Source: Blastomussa wellsi (taxonomy: Eukaryota; Cnidaria; Anthozoa; Scleractinia; Plerogyridae). From it: a DNA stretch of 64,000 bases. Both the position numbers and the translations under genes were made by a program. The stretch covers positions 7,154,794-7,218,793 of the forward strand of contig OX393569.1 in NCBI GenBank assembly GCA_947652115.1. The letters run 5' to 3'. The notes beneath the pieces are model-generated. The model did no database searches. It saw only the letters and a list, made by a program, of their open reading frames with translations, and had not been told where the DNA came from. Below, piece after piece: positions 24,001-33,789 of the stretch. Every line of letters starts with the position of its first letter. Position 1 is the first letter of the stretch.

Positions 24001-24472
24001 TCCATTACAACAAAGGTTACTGGCGTATGTTCCATGGAGGGAAAACCGTAAGCGCAGACATTTTGGGGGTGAGGCCTCTGATCACAAAGTTGCGGGCTCA
24101 GACATTGGTTGTAGAGAACAAAGTTTAAAGTGTAGTAACGCTGATCAAGAAATTAGGAGGGAACAGTTCAATACCGCTGAAGAGAAAAATGCGAGATACG
24201 TTGATTGTAGGTGGTTGAGTGACAATGCTCCTCGAAGAAACAGTTTCGAAGACTCTTTAATGCCAAGAAGACGAAAGTCTGAATCTGATGTTAACATAAA
24301 CACAGTTCCGATTGATCAAAATTTGTTGGAAGAACAGACGTTCAAAACGAACGATAAAAGACAAAAGGAAAAAGATAAATATATGACAGATAAAGTGTCC
24401 GATTGTCAAGCGTGCCAAAGACGTTTTAATGACGGCGACAAAGACAGCAAAGTTGTATGCACCGCGTTATGA
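17419..24472 (+). CDS. Class C GPCR, metabotropic glutamate receptor-like (5 coding exons, 1138 aa)
   Basis: Exons: 17419-18067, 18712-20587, 22041-22143, 23142-23320, 23863-24472. Their phases fit at every junction and sum to 3417 bases with the stop. Order of parts: signal peptide (1-19); Venus-flytrap ligand domain (about 28-470); cysteine-rich NCD3G linker (about 475-535); seven helices (about 546-795); a 340-residue cytosolic tail. Family marks are SSIS, DST before YELSD, PHDLYQA, SYG, GTDAW, FKTRK and NFNEAKYI. The contacts that hold the amino-acid backbone of glutamate in mGluRs (Ser, Thr, Asp, Tyr, Asp) appear to be present. The lysine that holds the side-chain carboxylate aligns with Arg (NRLASAMDAVY). 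The protein should sit in the plasma membrane and signal through G proteins; glutamate as the ligand is likely but not shown. Confidence 0.85.
18712..20587 (+). CDS. Receptor coding exon 2: rest of ligand domain, cysteine-rich linker, 7TM
   Basis: The acceptor TTTTTTAG at 18711 and donor AGCAG|GTAATG at 20587 bound a 1876-base exon. If the donor were ignored the frame would stop at 20591. The next exon fits its phase, so the splice is preferred, though an unspliced short-tail form of about 843 residues is possible. Confidence 0.85.
20700..20984 (-). repeat. tRNA-derived SINE with a MetaSINE-like centre
   Basis: Read on the minus strand, the head is tRNA-Gly-like: B box GGGTTCGATTCCC at 20926-20914 and an anticodon-loop-like CTCCCAC. 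The anticodon stem no longer pairs. The body then contains GGTTTTCTCCGGGTTCTACG, resembling the central domain I recall for MetaSINEs, then a tail with A/T runs. Antisense in the receptor intron. The family name is from memory and needs a library search. Confidence 0.65.
21543..21745. repeat. Fold-back element, GAGGACTTTT family, copy 1
   Basis: The left arm contains GTGTTTACATAGCCTCATC and GGGGTTTAGGAGGATTC; the right arm has the inverse (GAATTCTCCCAAACCCC) and TCTATTGCTTTTATAAAATA. A second copy is at 25118-25283. Confidence 0.55.
21787..21915. mobile_element. hAT-like MITE with CAGTGGCGGATC ends
   Basis: Left end CAGTGGCGGATCTTGG, right end GGATCCGCCACTG. A C-run and inverted CCGGAAAA words lie inside. 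No clear target duplication. Confidence 0.55.
22041..22143 (+). CDS. Receptor coding exon 3: cytosolic tail
   Basis: Acceptor TTGGTTTCAG, donor GAG|GTAGAC. 103 bases encode part of the tail (AEDAVEKHNTSSDLSG), entered at phase 2 and left at phase 0. Confidence 0.65.
22288..22520. repeat. TTGGATATGAGATGG fold-back element, copy 1
   Basis: Starts AACAATTATTCCACGAG. Palindromic arms TTGGATATGAGATGGT / ACCATCTCATATCCAA, then a body ending in ATGCAATATACCATAGC and TAGTTTTTAAT that recurs in the copy at 37652-37935. Confidence 0.65.
23142..23320 (+). CDS. Receptor coding exon 4: tail with helical basic segment
   Basis: Acceptor GTTGCTGCAG at 23141 and donor CGGG|GTGGGT at 23320. It encodes MEKLVKHLKKELLSTKESL and more, which looks like an amphipathic or short coiled-coil helix. 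An alternative donor (TGG|GTACCG) would break the frame into exon 5. Confidence 0.6.
23863..24472 (+). CDS. Receptor last coding exon: charged tail
   Basis: Acceptor TTTTTGCCAG at 23862. It enters at phase 2 and stops with TGA at 24470. The tail is Lys/Arg/Asp/Glu rich with a late CQACQRR motif. No Homer-type PPxxF seen. Confidence 0.65.
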
Positions 24473-24509
24473 CCAACGGCATGTGCAGTCCATCGCTCTA
24501 ATGAAAGTC

Positions 24510-24667
24510 CAGGGGCGGATCCAGGATTTTTCTCAGGAGGGGGTGCACCACTAAGGAATTCATAATTGATGGGTGACGTAAGCAGAATACTAGTTATATT
24601 AGAAAGTCGCAGGTCATCTCAGGGAGGGGTGCGCACCCCCTGCACCCTCCCCCTAAATCCGCCCCTG
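24510..24667 (+). mobile_element. hAT-like 158-bp MITE, copy 1, in likely receptor 3'UTR
   Basis: CAGGGGCGGATC at the left and ATCCGCCCCTG at the right, with aagtc on both sides (5-bp target duplication, 24505-24509 and 24668-24672). It lies 37 bases after the receptor stop. I find it identical to the reverse complement of 36632-36789. Confidence 0.85.
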
Positions 24668-24888
24668 AAGTCACTGAGTACTTTCTCTTAGTTTTCCGTT
24701 TAAGGCTATTCTACATTATTATTCAACAAATTGTCAGGTTACCCATATATGGTCATTATGCTATATCAATATCCACCAACTACTGCTGGCGGATATTCTG
24801 CTGTATAATTCGGTCGAAGTCTTGCAAAGCGCCGCATAACGACAACGTTCCTAGCTGGTAAAGGCACTTCGTTGACAATTTGTTTAAC

Positions 24889-24894
24889 AATAAA
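24889..24894 (+). terminator. Candidate polyadenylation signal of the receptor gene
   Basis: AATAAA about 415 bases after the stop codon; another is near 24970. Confidence 0.3.
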
Positions 24895-25117
24895 AATAAT
24901 TGTCCTGCTCAATCTTGCGGAATATCGCCTGATTTTAACCAACTCGACTTACGGCCTCGTCGGCTGAGCAATAAAAGGCATATTACGCGCGCTCTCATTG
25001 GTGTGTTTAGATGAGAGTGTGTAACACACACTTGTTACCTTTTAGTTTCGTACGTATTTTTAAGAAAAAATACCTCGACACGTTAATAAAGTTCTTATCT
25101 TATCTTATCTTAAATAT

Positions 25118-25283
25118 TTTATAAAAGCAATAGAGGATTTTTCCGTGTTTACATACCCTCATCTATACACTCGGGGGTTTGGGAGAATTTAAGTCTCGGG
25201 TTTGCATAGCTGTCCGAATTCTCCCAAACTCCCTCGTGTTTAGATGAGGCTATGCAAACACGGCAAAAGTCCTCTATTGCTTA
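25118..25283. repeat. Fold-back element, GAGGACTTTT family, copy 2
   Basis: Ends TAAAAGCAATAGAGG and CCTCTATTGCTTAAA. Arms contain GTGTTTACATACCCTCATCT and its inverse. Same family as 21543-21745. Confidence 0.65.
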
Positions 25284-25962
25284 AATATACATGGAGGTGT
25301 GCGAGGTCAAGAATGGCGTCCATTTGCTTGTATGCATAGAGCCTGATAGTTCCAAGACGTTTTGTTTATTCTTGTTCTAAAAGTGCTCCGTCATAGATGA
25401 AACTAGTTTTTCTACCTTTTAATAGAGCGATTTTTTATTGCCGTGAATCGTAAAATCAAAACTAAAGTAAACATTCTCGCCAATCACAAAGGACTGAACA
25501 AGCATTCTCGTCGTCTTCATGCGAAGGATCTGGGTACGAGGCTGTATCCGACGAAGAAAACGTGTGCGTTTTCGTTAATACGCTGAATAAAGTTAATATT
25601 TACTGCAGGCTCAGATTAGTTCCGACGAAAAAGAAAAAGCGTATCTATAATTAGCGAGTGAATGAATGAAGGAATGGATAAAAGAATGATATAGATATTT
25701 AATGAAATAATAATTTTGTAAATAATCTAAACTAAGAACCAGGCGAAGAACATAGCAATGGATATTTATGATTAGTATATTCTCAGCTCCGACTATTGCA
25801 TTTCTAGCTTTTTGATTGGCTAAAAAACTCCGACTATGAGCCAATAGTTGGAGTTTTACGTCATATGGAAAATAGTGCGCCAAGTTTTTATTTTACGCTT
25901 TGTAAAATTGTGGAAATAAAAATCGGCGGCAAAACCCGGTTTGAGAATTTACTATTTATTCG
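25284..25962. other. Intergenic, nothing called
   Basis: A stretch near 25450-25500 (ATCAAAACTAAAGTAAAC, CCAATCACAAAGGAC) resembles the repeat at 36795-36935 and 56773-56925. No gene. Confidence 0.4.
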
Positions 25963-26058
25963 CCCTTGTTGGATATGAAGTGATTATAACCAACTCGCGC
26001 TACGCGCTCGTTGGTTATTTTATCACTTCATATCCAACGCGGGCTCATGGAATAATTG
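25963..26058. repeat. TTGGATATGA fold-back element, variant copy
   Basis: TTGGATATGAAGTGAT pairs with ATCACTTCATATCCAA round CAACTCGCGCTACGCG. The right flank GGAATAATTGTTAT matches the end of the copies at 22288 and 37652. Confidence 0.65.
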
Positions 26059-26092
26059 TTATATAGCTCGTTTGTTTGACGGATAGCTATTC

Positions 26093-26378
26093 CATTCTCG
26101 TCCCCAGAGCCGCTTGTCCCTCTTAGCTGGCTGGGCCTGTGCACGAGAAACAAGTGGCTCTGGGGACACACGATTTGATTCGCTGAATTGAAACAAAGGA
26201 AATCCAATCACATCAGCCGTTTTAAAATCCATTATCGTTAGCAGGATTAAAACGGCTGATGTGATTGGATTCCCTTTTTGTGATTTCAACGAATCAAGTC
26301 GTGTGTCCCCAGAGCCACTTGTTCCTCGTGCACAGGCCCAGCCGGCAAAGAGGGACAAGCGGCTCTGGGACGAGAATG
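26093..26378. mobile_element. MULE-like fold-back MITE, copy 2
   Basis: Same arms and termini as 7768-8054. Flanked by atagctattc on both sides (26083-26092 and 26379-26388), a 9-10 bp duplication. Confidence 0.85.
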
Positions 26379-26734
26379 ATAGCTATTCATGGTCACTCAT
26401 GACTGCCCAGTCCTTCATAGAGCCTGACCGAGCCTGAGGTCTTTTCCATCATTTGACCCAATTTTTTTGTACAGTCAAGACTTTGAAATGATGACAAACA
26501 ATTAGGGTGGTTTTACTAAACCCGTGAAACAATTTCTAGCTAGCAGTTAGTACTAAATACTAAATGGACAAAATTAAACAAAAGAAAACGATGGGATTAG
26601 TGTCTGATCGCGTCTAATAGTGCATAGTATACGAAATAATTAATATATGAACTGCAGATGAGAAACGACAGTCGTCGTCAATTTTAAATTTAAGCAATTG
26701 GGAAAAAGTCAGGGCTTACCAAAGTAACAAAAAA

Positions 26735-26875
26735 GTGGCGAGGGGGGGGGGGGGGTGGGTGGTCACCATATCGTTGTACACGTATACAGTGAAACCTAAA
26801 GTTAACGAAGTGCCAAGGGACTGGGGAAATTGTTAAGTGTAAACCCACCCCACCCCCACCCCCCCCCCCTCATTT
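26735..26875. repeat. G-run and C-run low-complexity DNA
   Basis: A run of G near 26738-26755 and C-rich runs near 26843-26870 stand about 100 bases apart. They could pair or form quadruplexes. Confidence 0.5.
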
Positions 26876-26904
26876 GAATGTTTTTGGACTGAGGACAGTT
26901 ACTT

Positions 26905-26948
26905 CCACAGAAATAATAATAATAATAATAATATTAATAATAATAATG

Positions 26949-27015
<67 letters not shown>

Positions 27016-27218
27016 GGAGGAGGAGAAGGTGGAAAAGTACCAGGAACTAGCGTTTGAGATCAGAAGGATTCATGGAGCCTTGAAAGTAACAGTAATACCT
27101 ATCGTTATTGGTGCTCTTGGAAGCATATCGAAAAGAGCTAAGACCTTTTATGGAATGCTAGGTGTACCTGAATACATGGGAAGTGTACAGTTATCGGCCA
27201 TCCTTTGAACTACCCACC

Positions 27219-27300
<82 letters not shown>

Positions 27301-27397
27301 GATAAAATCAACCTATATTGAGAAATAAAACTCGAATCTTACATGCATCCATGTGGAACTTATTACAATATTTATTATATAAAGTAATAATAATTGT

Positions 27398-27477
<80 letters not shown>

Positions 27478-27508
27478 GAATAATAATAAGAATAATAATA
27501 ATAACGAC
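26905..27508. repeat. Three AAT microsatellite arrays
   Basis: AAT arrays at about 26905-27016, 27222-27300 and 27398-27508. The first two bracket the LINE tail fragment. Confidence 0.85.
27014..27208 (+). pseudogene. C-terminal fragment of a LINE-type reverse transcriptase protein
   Basis: The frame KVEKYQELAFEIRR, then VTVIPIVIGALGS, then KTFYGMLG and a TGA, matches a tail commonly found at the end of non-LTR reverse transcriptase proteins of invertebrates and fish (a Lys-Tyr-Gln-Asp-Leu block, then ValxProValValIleGlyAlaLeuGly). It starts directly at an AAT array, so everything before is missing. Family membership is from memory. Confidence 0.55.
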
Positions 27509-27559
27509 GACGATGGCGGCGACGCTGATTTCCCTTTCGCAGATTTCTATTACATTTGA

Positions 27560-28260
27560 ATAGACCTTATTCATGATAGCCGCCATGTTTGCTTTCACAT
27601 TGTAATGCAAATTAGGCACGTGTTTTGTGACGGGGCAAGCAAGCCTTAATCGACAAAATTCAGCTGGTTTCTTCTCATGTCTGTTAATTTGTTTCATAGC
27701 CATGCTCTGGTTTCTGTTTTGTCGTTTAAATATTCTACGTTTAACGCAATTTTGGCACTTTATAAAAAAAACGGCTTGCGTAGTTAACAAGTCATAACTT
27801 GCCTCTCAAATGGGGTGTTGTTATAATTGAAAATTTCGTTACTAAAAATCTCTGTATATATAGAAACAAAATTTAACCATTAATTTTTTTTGAAGACATT
27901 TTTATAGTAATTTTACCGTTCCAATTTTCGTCGTTAACTTACTACTAATTACATTAATTTTACTTTTCCAATTTTCGCAGTTAACTTACTGCTAATTATC
28001 GGAATGGCATGTGTTTAAATATAATGTTCGCCGTTAAGTAACGGCTAAAAATAGGAATATTATGTATCAATGACTGTCTCATTTCTTTCGTTAAGTAACG
28101 GCTAAAAATCGGAATATGACATAGTGTTTCATCTAATTTTGGCTGTTAAATAACTGCTTAAAATCGGAATAGTACAATTGCTAACTGCTAAAAATCAGAA
28201 CAAGATACAAGTGTGGGTCCAATTTTCGCTGTTAAGTAAGGGCTAAAAGTATGCTTTTAA
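27560..28260. repeat. Element built from short palindromic units (GTTAAGTAACGGCTAAAAAT), copy 1
   Basis: The left end reads TAGACCTTATTCATGATAGC then GCCGCCATG and a run up to ATTGTAATGCAAATTAG. Further right, five to six units of the form TTCGCCGTTAAGTAACGGC, each a near palindrome, are spaced 50-75 bases apart. The same end and units occur inverted at 33790-34218. Confidence 0.55.
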
Positions 28261-28442
28261 AGGCCCCCAGCCTCCGCCATTTTTGATGCCATCGAAATTA
28301 TGTGAAGCGTAATCTTATTGCATTGCTGAAAGTTATGTTGCTGGAAGTGCTTAAATTACTTTTAGCAAGTTTCTCAGTGATCTCTTTCGTTTCGACACGC
28401 TCCGCGTAAAATATAATTCTGAAACTTTCGCAAGTAAGCAAT

Positions 28443-28473
<31 letters not shown>

Positions 28474-29356
28474 GTACTGACTTTAAAACGTAGTATAGAA
28501 GTGTTTGTCTAATCTAGCGGGGCCGCTAAGAAATGGCAACAAATTGGATCAGCTGGTTTTTTTTGCATTTTTTTCGGGGAGGGCGGAGTTGGGAGGGTAA
28601 ACGGAGGGGAAGGGTAGGGATGCCGTGTGAAATGTTTACTGACCCTTTCTTGTTTGAGGGGTGGGGGAAGGAGTATCCCAGACAGCTGACATTAAAGGTA
28701 ATGTTAATCATGTATGATTTTCAAGCGTTATATTTTCGTTTGGCACATCTATCTATCTATCACTACGTGCTTCTACACTTGAATATCATTGTCTATTTTC
28801 TAGAAAGCATATGCAACACGTATTCGGACGCTCCCTATTCTACTTTGGACATTAAAATGAAAAAAATAATACTTACGAGTCATCATGTTAGACGGGAAAA
28901 TATTTGTCTCATAATTATCGGGCGATAAACTTTGCGAGAAAACTTTCTAGTTAATTTTTTGAGTTTTTTTTATTTCAGAAATTCAACGTAACACTTTCAG
29001 ATCAGACGATACAACGTGATTAACATTAAATTTATCATACATAGTTCTGTTTGGACAGCTTTAATTTGGAACCCAACAAACTAGACGACAAACTTTTTGC
29101 AACTACAGAACAACTGCTCAGATTCAGACTCAGAACTAGACCACTTTGAGAATCTTTTCATTCATTTTGAAGGGGACGAAATTTGTAAAACAGAAACTAC
29201 TTCCATCGACAAAAAAGTGTCTACAGCCAATCCCCTTAATACCCAATCAATGTTCAAACAGGCTTTGAGGAGACTGTTACATGGTCACAACAGGGGGAGG
29301 GGGCAAAAATGAGGAGTGGAAACAGGACGAATTACGCAACTACTATATGCCTTTAT
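28261..29356 (+). other. Intergenic with two weak exon-like pieces
   Basis: Possible exon ending CATTAAAG|GTAATG near 28695. Possible terminal exon 28979-29023 after a strong acceptor (TTTTATTTCAG), reading KFNVTLSDQTIQRD then stop. An acidic frame at 29112-29312 after CAACTACAG (NNCSDSDSELDHFEN). These do not join into a convincing gene by eye. Confidence 0.25.
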
Positions 29357-29567
29357 AATTTGGTTTTATCAACTGGGTTGATAATGTGAATTGGCCACCG
29401 TAACGAGATTCGAGAGCTGACGTTTCGAGCGTTATCCCTTCGTTGGAGCGAATCCGACCAAGGGCAAACGCTCGAAACGTCAGCTCTTGAATCTCTTTAC
29501 GGTGGCCAATTCACATTATCAACCCAGTTGATAAAACCAAATTTTATTGTTATACTTCCCACCGACA

Positions 29568-29600
<33 letters not shown>

Positions 29601-29605
29601 CTACT
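29357..29605. repeat. Fold-back element with hammerhead-like core, copy 1
   Basis: Arms AATTTGGTTTTATCAACTGG and inverse. Inside each arm is GCTCGAAACGTCAGC preceded by GGG(C/A)AAAC or GGGATAAC, which resembles stem II plus GAAA of a hammerhead ribozyme. The right end runs to TTTCTTTAGAAACTTACC. Confidence 0.6.
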
Positions 29606-29849
29606 ATATACCTTTGACCACCTTTATCCCTGGTTTCAACGAAAATCAATCACTTTGCAGAGAGAAAACAATACATTCCCGCCTTTGCAATTTGAGCCTA
29701 TCTGAGCCTATCGAATGTCGAGTAAAAAAATTAAGTTGAATTCTAATTTGTTTGCTTGTCTTTGATTTACTCATTGTTCTAGTATTATTCCTCAGTTCTA
29801 CTCGTTAACTAGTTTTGATTAACTAGTTTTGTTAATTGAGAATTCTCAC

Positions 29850-31560
29850 ATCTGAACTGTTGATTGTTGGAATCCAATCTTCATTTTCGCCGAACTTTAA
29901 AAGTTATCCCTTGTTCTTGTTATACGCTACAATGGTCCCTTTAAACCATCCTAGGTAGTTGACTTTACCATCTATTTCCTGTTGATATTCTACTCCAACA
30001 GAAGAGTTCATCAAAGCCCTTCCTGTTTTTTTTACGGTTTTCCCTTTTTCTCTTTGCATAAGCTTAGCTCTCTTGTCTGGAGGTGTGAGATCTCTTTCGG
30101 ATTCTATTAAACTGGCCCGCTTCCTCTTGCGTCTTTTATTTAAGTCTGCTGTCTGGCTTCTGGTTTCGTAACCTGTGTTGATGTTTTTCTCCCTGGCAAC
30201 AATTTTAACTGCATGAAGTTTGTCTTCCAGGTATACATTTCGAAGTGATCGACACAGAATCGTTGCTGCATCCCTCTTTGATGGACGCCTGTTCAGCGAC
30301 TCAACTGGGTTATTTGTGTTGGGCGTAGCTATAGAGTCCCAATCTTCGCTGTCCCTCAGAGTGAACGCCTTACAAAACATTCGTAAAATTCGGTCTCTTG
30401 ACCACGATTTCACCCAGTGCTCTAATTTACTCCAATGGCTAGTGTCAATGTCATCTCTCAATTCTGGTAGATGTCCTGAGAGGAGATGCCGAACTCTCGA
30501 AGGCCTTACCTTCCCACAAAGGACATCAAAAATTAAGAAAACACTCTCTTTGTCTTCCAGGGCTTCAATTTGATAGGCCAGGTGTCTAAACGAATCATAC
30601 TCTTACTTTGTTTTTGTAACAATATCGTTAACATGGTTAACGGATGTTTTACAGTCAAAACTGCAACCTCTGTTTTGGAAAGCTAGGGGCCGATGGTTTA
30701 TTCAAAGCCATTGTACTGTGGTTGATCAAAGTCTACCATTACTTGACGTAGATGTTCACCATTTTTAAAGGCTGGATGAATTTTTGTCACGTAACTGAAC
30801 ACTTCTGAAAAGGCGATTGCATGGGAATCGCCATCGTGCTTGCTACATAGAATTCTGGCAACTGCGTTAAATTCATGTGTGAGTTTTAGATCCGAGTTTA
30901 ACGCGAACCTCTAACCGCGGTTTGCGGTTACCCGTTTGCGGTTCGACGTTCAAACGTAATTCCATTTAGATTGGCGGTGGACTAGATTGGTCGCCATTTT
31001 GAATCAGCAGCCATGAACGGCACTTTTTTTAAAAATCCAATAGAATTCATCAAATTTAGCATTTGACCCAAATTTGTGTTTCTGCTAATGGATTAAGACC
31101 TGCTCCTCAATATTTTTGTATCAGTACGTGGGATAAAACGAGAATTATATGCTAAAAGCTTTCAGGTAAATGGTATACGTGAAAACACACCTCTCCACGT
31201 TGAAAACGCACGTCGAAAACCTCAAACGTGACGCGAAAGACTGGTCACGTGACCTCCAGCGGTTCGCGGTTCGCGGTAAACTCGAATCTAAAACTGTCTA
31301 ATAGCTCTGCTTGGTAAGGAGTCAGGAAAAATGCAAAACTGCGAGACGGTGACAACAGATATTCTCTTCCTTCCATCCGATACTTTCCCATCTTTTGGTT
31401 TACTAATTCAGTAAATTCATTGTCGTCTGCGTCTTTGTTGTTTTCTTGGATTTTCCTGAAGTCCTCAAATTCTAATACTTAAATGATTGGTTCACGTTCT
31501 GGGCGTCTTTTACTGGTACTGACAACTGTCAGGTGCTTTTCTCTTCTCACTCTGATTCAC
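29850..31560 (-). pseudogene. MULE-type transposase pseudogene, interrupted
   Basis: Read on the minus strand, fragments in order: KHLTVVSTSKRRPE, stop, [35 protein letters not shown] (31500-31295); an inserted element (30883-31294); [34 protein letters not shown], stop (30880-30690); [40 protein letters not shown], a basic region, [14 protein letters not shown] (30590-29904); then a frameshift to FGENEDWIPTINSSDV. The DFD-QYNGFE and [10 protein letters not shown] blocks suggest a MULE-superfamily transposase. There are at least three in-frame stops or shifts, so it is dead. Confidence 0.6.
30883..31294. mobile_element. Nonautonomous element inserted in the MULE pseudogene
   Basis: Inverted ends GTTTTAGATCCGAGTTTA and TAAACTCGAATCTAAAAC, each followed inwards by CGCGAACC repeats. 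About 412 bp. The transposase frame resumes across it without a visible target duplication. Confidence 0.6.
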
Positions 31561-31852
31561 CTTAACGGGCTACTCGATGTAAAGGGGGCTTGGTGTAAGT
31601 GTTTAAAGCGTCTACTTGCCTTAAACCACCCGAATTCGACTTCTGTTTGATGTCAGTTTGTCCCTCACAACCTCTACTCTTGTCCTATTTTTTTTGTTAT
31701 AACACGCCGACGGTCGGAGAATGTCGTTTTATCGGGATAAAATAAGTCTCGAAAAATCCTTTTGAGGAGGTCATGAGCTCAGTAAATTATCGGAGGGAAT
31801 GACGTGATTTCAGTTTCTTTTGTTTACTATTTCCTTTTCTTCTTATAATTTT

Positions 31853-31925
31853 CTGATCCGTGATCCGATCCGTGACCCGATCCGTGATCCGATCCGTGAT
31901 CCGGACCGTGATCCGATCCGATCCT
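31853..31925. repeat. 12-bp minisatellite GATCCGTGATCC
   Basis: About five tandem units with single changes. The frame MIRSVTRSVIRSVIR over it is an artefact. Confidence 0.75.
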
Positions 31926-31966
31926 GGTTTTTTCAACGCCAACTTTATTCCGTCATGTCATCACTG

Positions 31967-32950
31967 TGTATCCCGCAGATCAACCCAATCTCCTGCTAAG
32001 AATGTAGACAGTCTACATTGGGAAATTAGGGTAGTTAATGTATATTGTCTAGATTTATTGACGCGTAACCACACATTAATTTAGTAAGCACACGGGTAAC
32101 GCCATATATATTTAAAATTATCGATTTCCTGCTGCCATTTCCCGGCAGTGTGGTGGTCATGCGACGCATTCATGATGCGGGTGACCCGAGTTCGACTCGG
32201 TGCTTTTAACATTGACCTTTCCTGTGTTTCCTTTTTCAAAATCCTAAAAAAATGGAAGTGTCGCGAGCCATTCCTGTATTTAGCCGCTCGTGTTATGACG
32301 CGAAGCCGCCATTTTGAAATGATCATGAATTCATTTGGAGCGCTTTGATACCAGTCCTCTCCCGTGTGCTTGGTCAATAAATGTAGACACAATACACTAT
32401 TTTTTTTTATAAGAACCTTCTTTATAAGAACGTTGAGGCTGAAATAAACCAACATTTTAAGAACGTATTAAGAACATTCCCCAGGCTGAGACTCGATTAA
32501 GAACGCTTTTATTTTGCTCACTGTATATCTTAAATGTTGGTTAACGAATGGTTTGCTGCGCGTACTGTCCCGTTGTCAATCTCTATGTTCAATGCTTTTT
32601 CTGAAGCCAAATTTAGCCATTGTTGGTTGACGAGAGATCTCGCACGTGGTTTCAGAGCAAGTCGCTTAAGAATGTGCAAGAAACTTCATACTACATCTCA
32701 GCCAGCAATGAACTTTGATAGGTTTCCTATTCACGTTCGCATCATGAAATACTATAACATGTAAATCTAAGAACATTTAAAGAACGCTTTCAGCCTCAAA
32801 TCGCAAAAAAATATAAGAATGTTCAGCCTCAGCTACAAAATTAGACGTTCTTATATAAAAAAAGAGTGTACATTAACTACCCTAATTTCCCAATGTAGAC
32901 TGTCTACATTCTCTAGCGGGAGATTGGGTTGCGTAGATACAGAAAGCCAA
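31967..32950. mobile_element. Element with about 80-bp inverted ends and nested inserts
   Basis: The left end holds AACCCAATCTCCTGCTAAG, AATGTAGACAGTCTACATTG and GGAAATTAGGGTAGTTAATG; the right end (32865-32947) is their inverse. Inside are a tRNA-like stretch (32140-32205, B box GAGTTCGACTC) and a second fold-back repeat (about 32405-32860) with TAAGAACGTT and GAGGCTGAA ends. Confidence 0.55.
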
Positions 32951-33003
32951 AAGAAGTACAGCATGAAAACCCGTTGATATGGCCAAAAACGGGCTAAGGA
33001 AAT

Positions 33004-33110
33004 CCAGCCTGCGTAGCAAACGTTCACAAGCGAACGAAGAGCTGTTATGATCTGTTATTGTATATATTCTTCGCTCTTCGCTCGGGCGGGAACGCTTGCC
33101 ACGCAGGTTA
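33004..33110. repeat. Fold-back MITE
   Basis: CAGCCTGCGTAGCAAACGTTC at the left and GAACGCTTGCCACGCAGGTT at the right, with inner GAACGAAGAGC / GCTCTTCGCTC pairing. Confidence 0.55.
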
Positions 33111-33563
33111 AAGGAAATCTGCCCGTGTTATCGGAATCTGGTTGGGTCAATTTCATGGTCTACTTCAATTGACGTCTTGAAAGAGCAAGAGAAAACACGC
33201 TTGCGGGCTGGGTTGAAAACTTTTGTGTTTGTTCTCTTGAATGACTTGATCGCTTTGTAATTTAGCTAAGCGGCCGTTACCGTTTGCCAAGTTTATTTCT
33301 TTTTTATGTAAATTGTATTTTGATTGGTTTCAATTAGTGATTAGTCAACCACAAAATCACACAGGTCAATTACATCACGGTATATCACAAGTTACAGGCT
33401 TTTCAGTGAATAAAATAGTATCATTCCATTTTGTGTCTCAAGCACTGTATGGTCAATTATCAATAGGTACTTTGTTCGAGTGGCCGTATTAACGAGGTAA
33501 AAGTAAAGAAGTATACAGGTCGGGAAAAATTGGACAGACACACACACAGGTACGTTTTAAATT

Positions 33564-33565
33564 AG

Positions 33566-33610
<45 letters not shown>

Positions 33611-33716
33611 GTATAACAATATAATTTGGTTTTATCAACTGGGTTGATAATGTCAATTGGCCACCATAAAGAGATTCAATTGCTGACGTTTCGAGCGTTA
33701 GCCCTTTGTCGGAGCG
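33564..33716 (-). repeat. Half of the hammerhead-like fold-back element, copy 2
   Basis: The same sequence as one arm of 29357-29605, in inverse order, from AGAGGGGGTAAGTTTC to GCTGACGTTTCGAGCG. The other arm is absent. Confidence 0.6.
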
Positions 33717-33789
33717 AAGCGGTTGCGTAGCTGGCGGTTTAACTTTGTTTGCGCTTTCAAAGCTTTGAGTGGCGGAGCAGCCATAAGCC

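Noticed and set aside
27308..27790. Open frames rich in Ile or Leu over the AAT arrays
   Set aside because: They are translations of microsatellite DNA on both strands, with no other support.
27860..28260. CRISPR array
   Set aside because: The repeats vary, are palindromic, lack equal spacers and lie in an animal-type genome without cas genes.
31860..32084. Frame with repeated RSVIR residues
   Set aside because: Translation of a 12-bp minisatellite.
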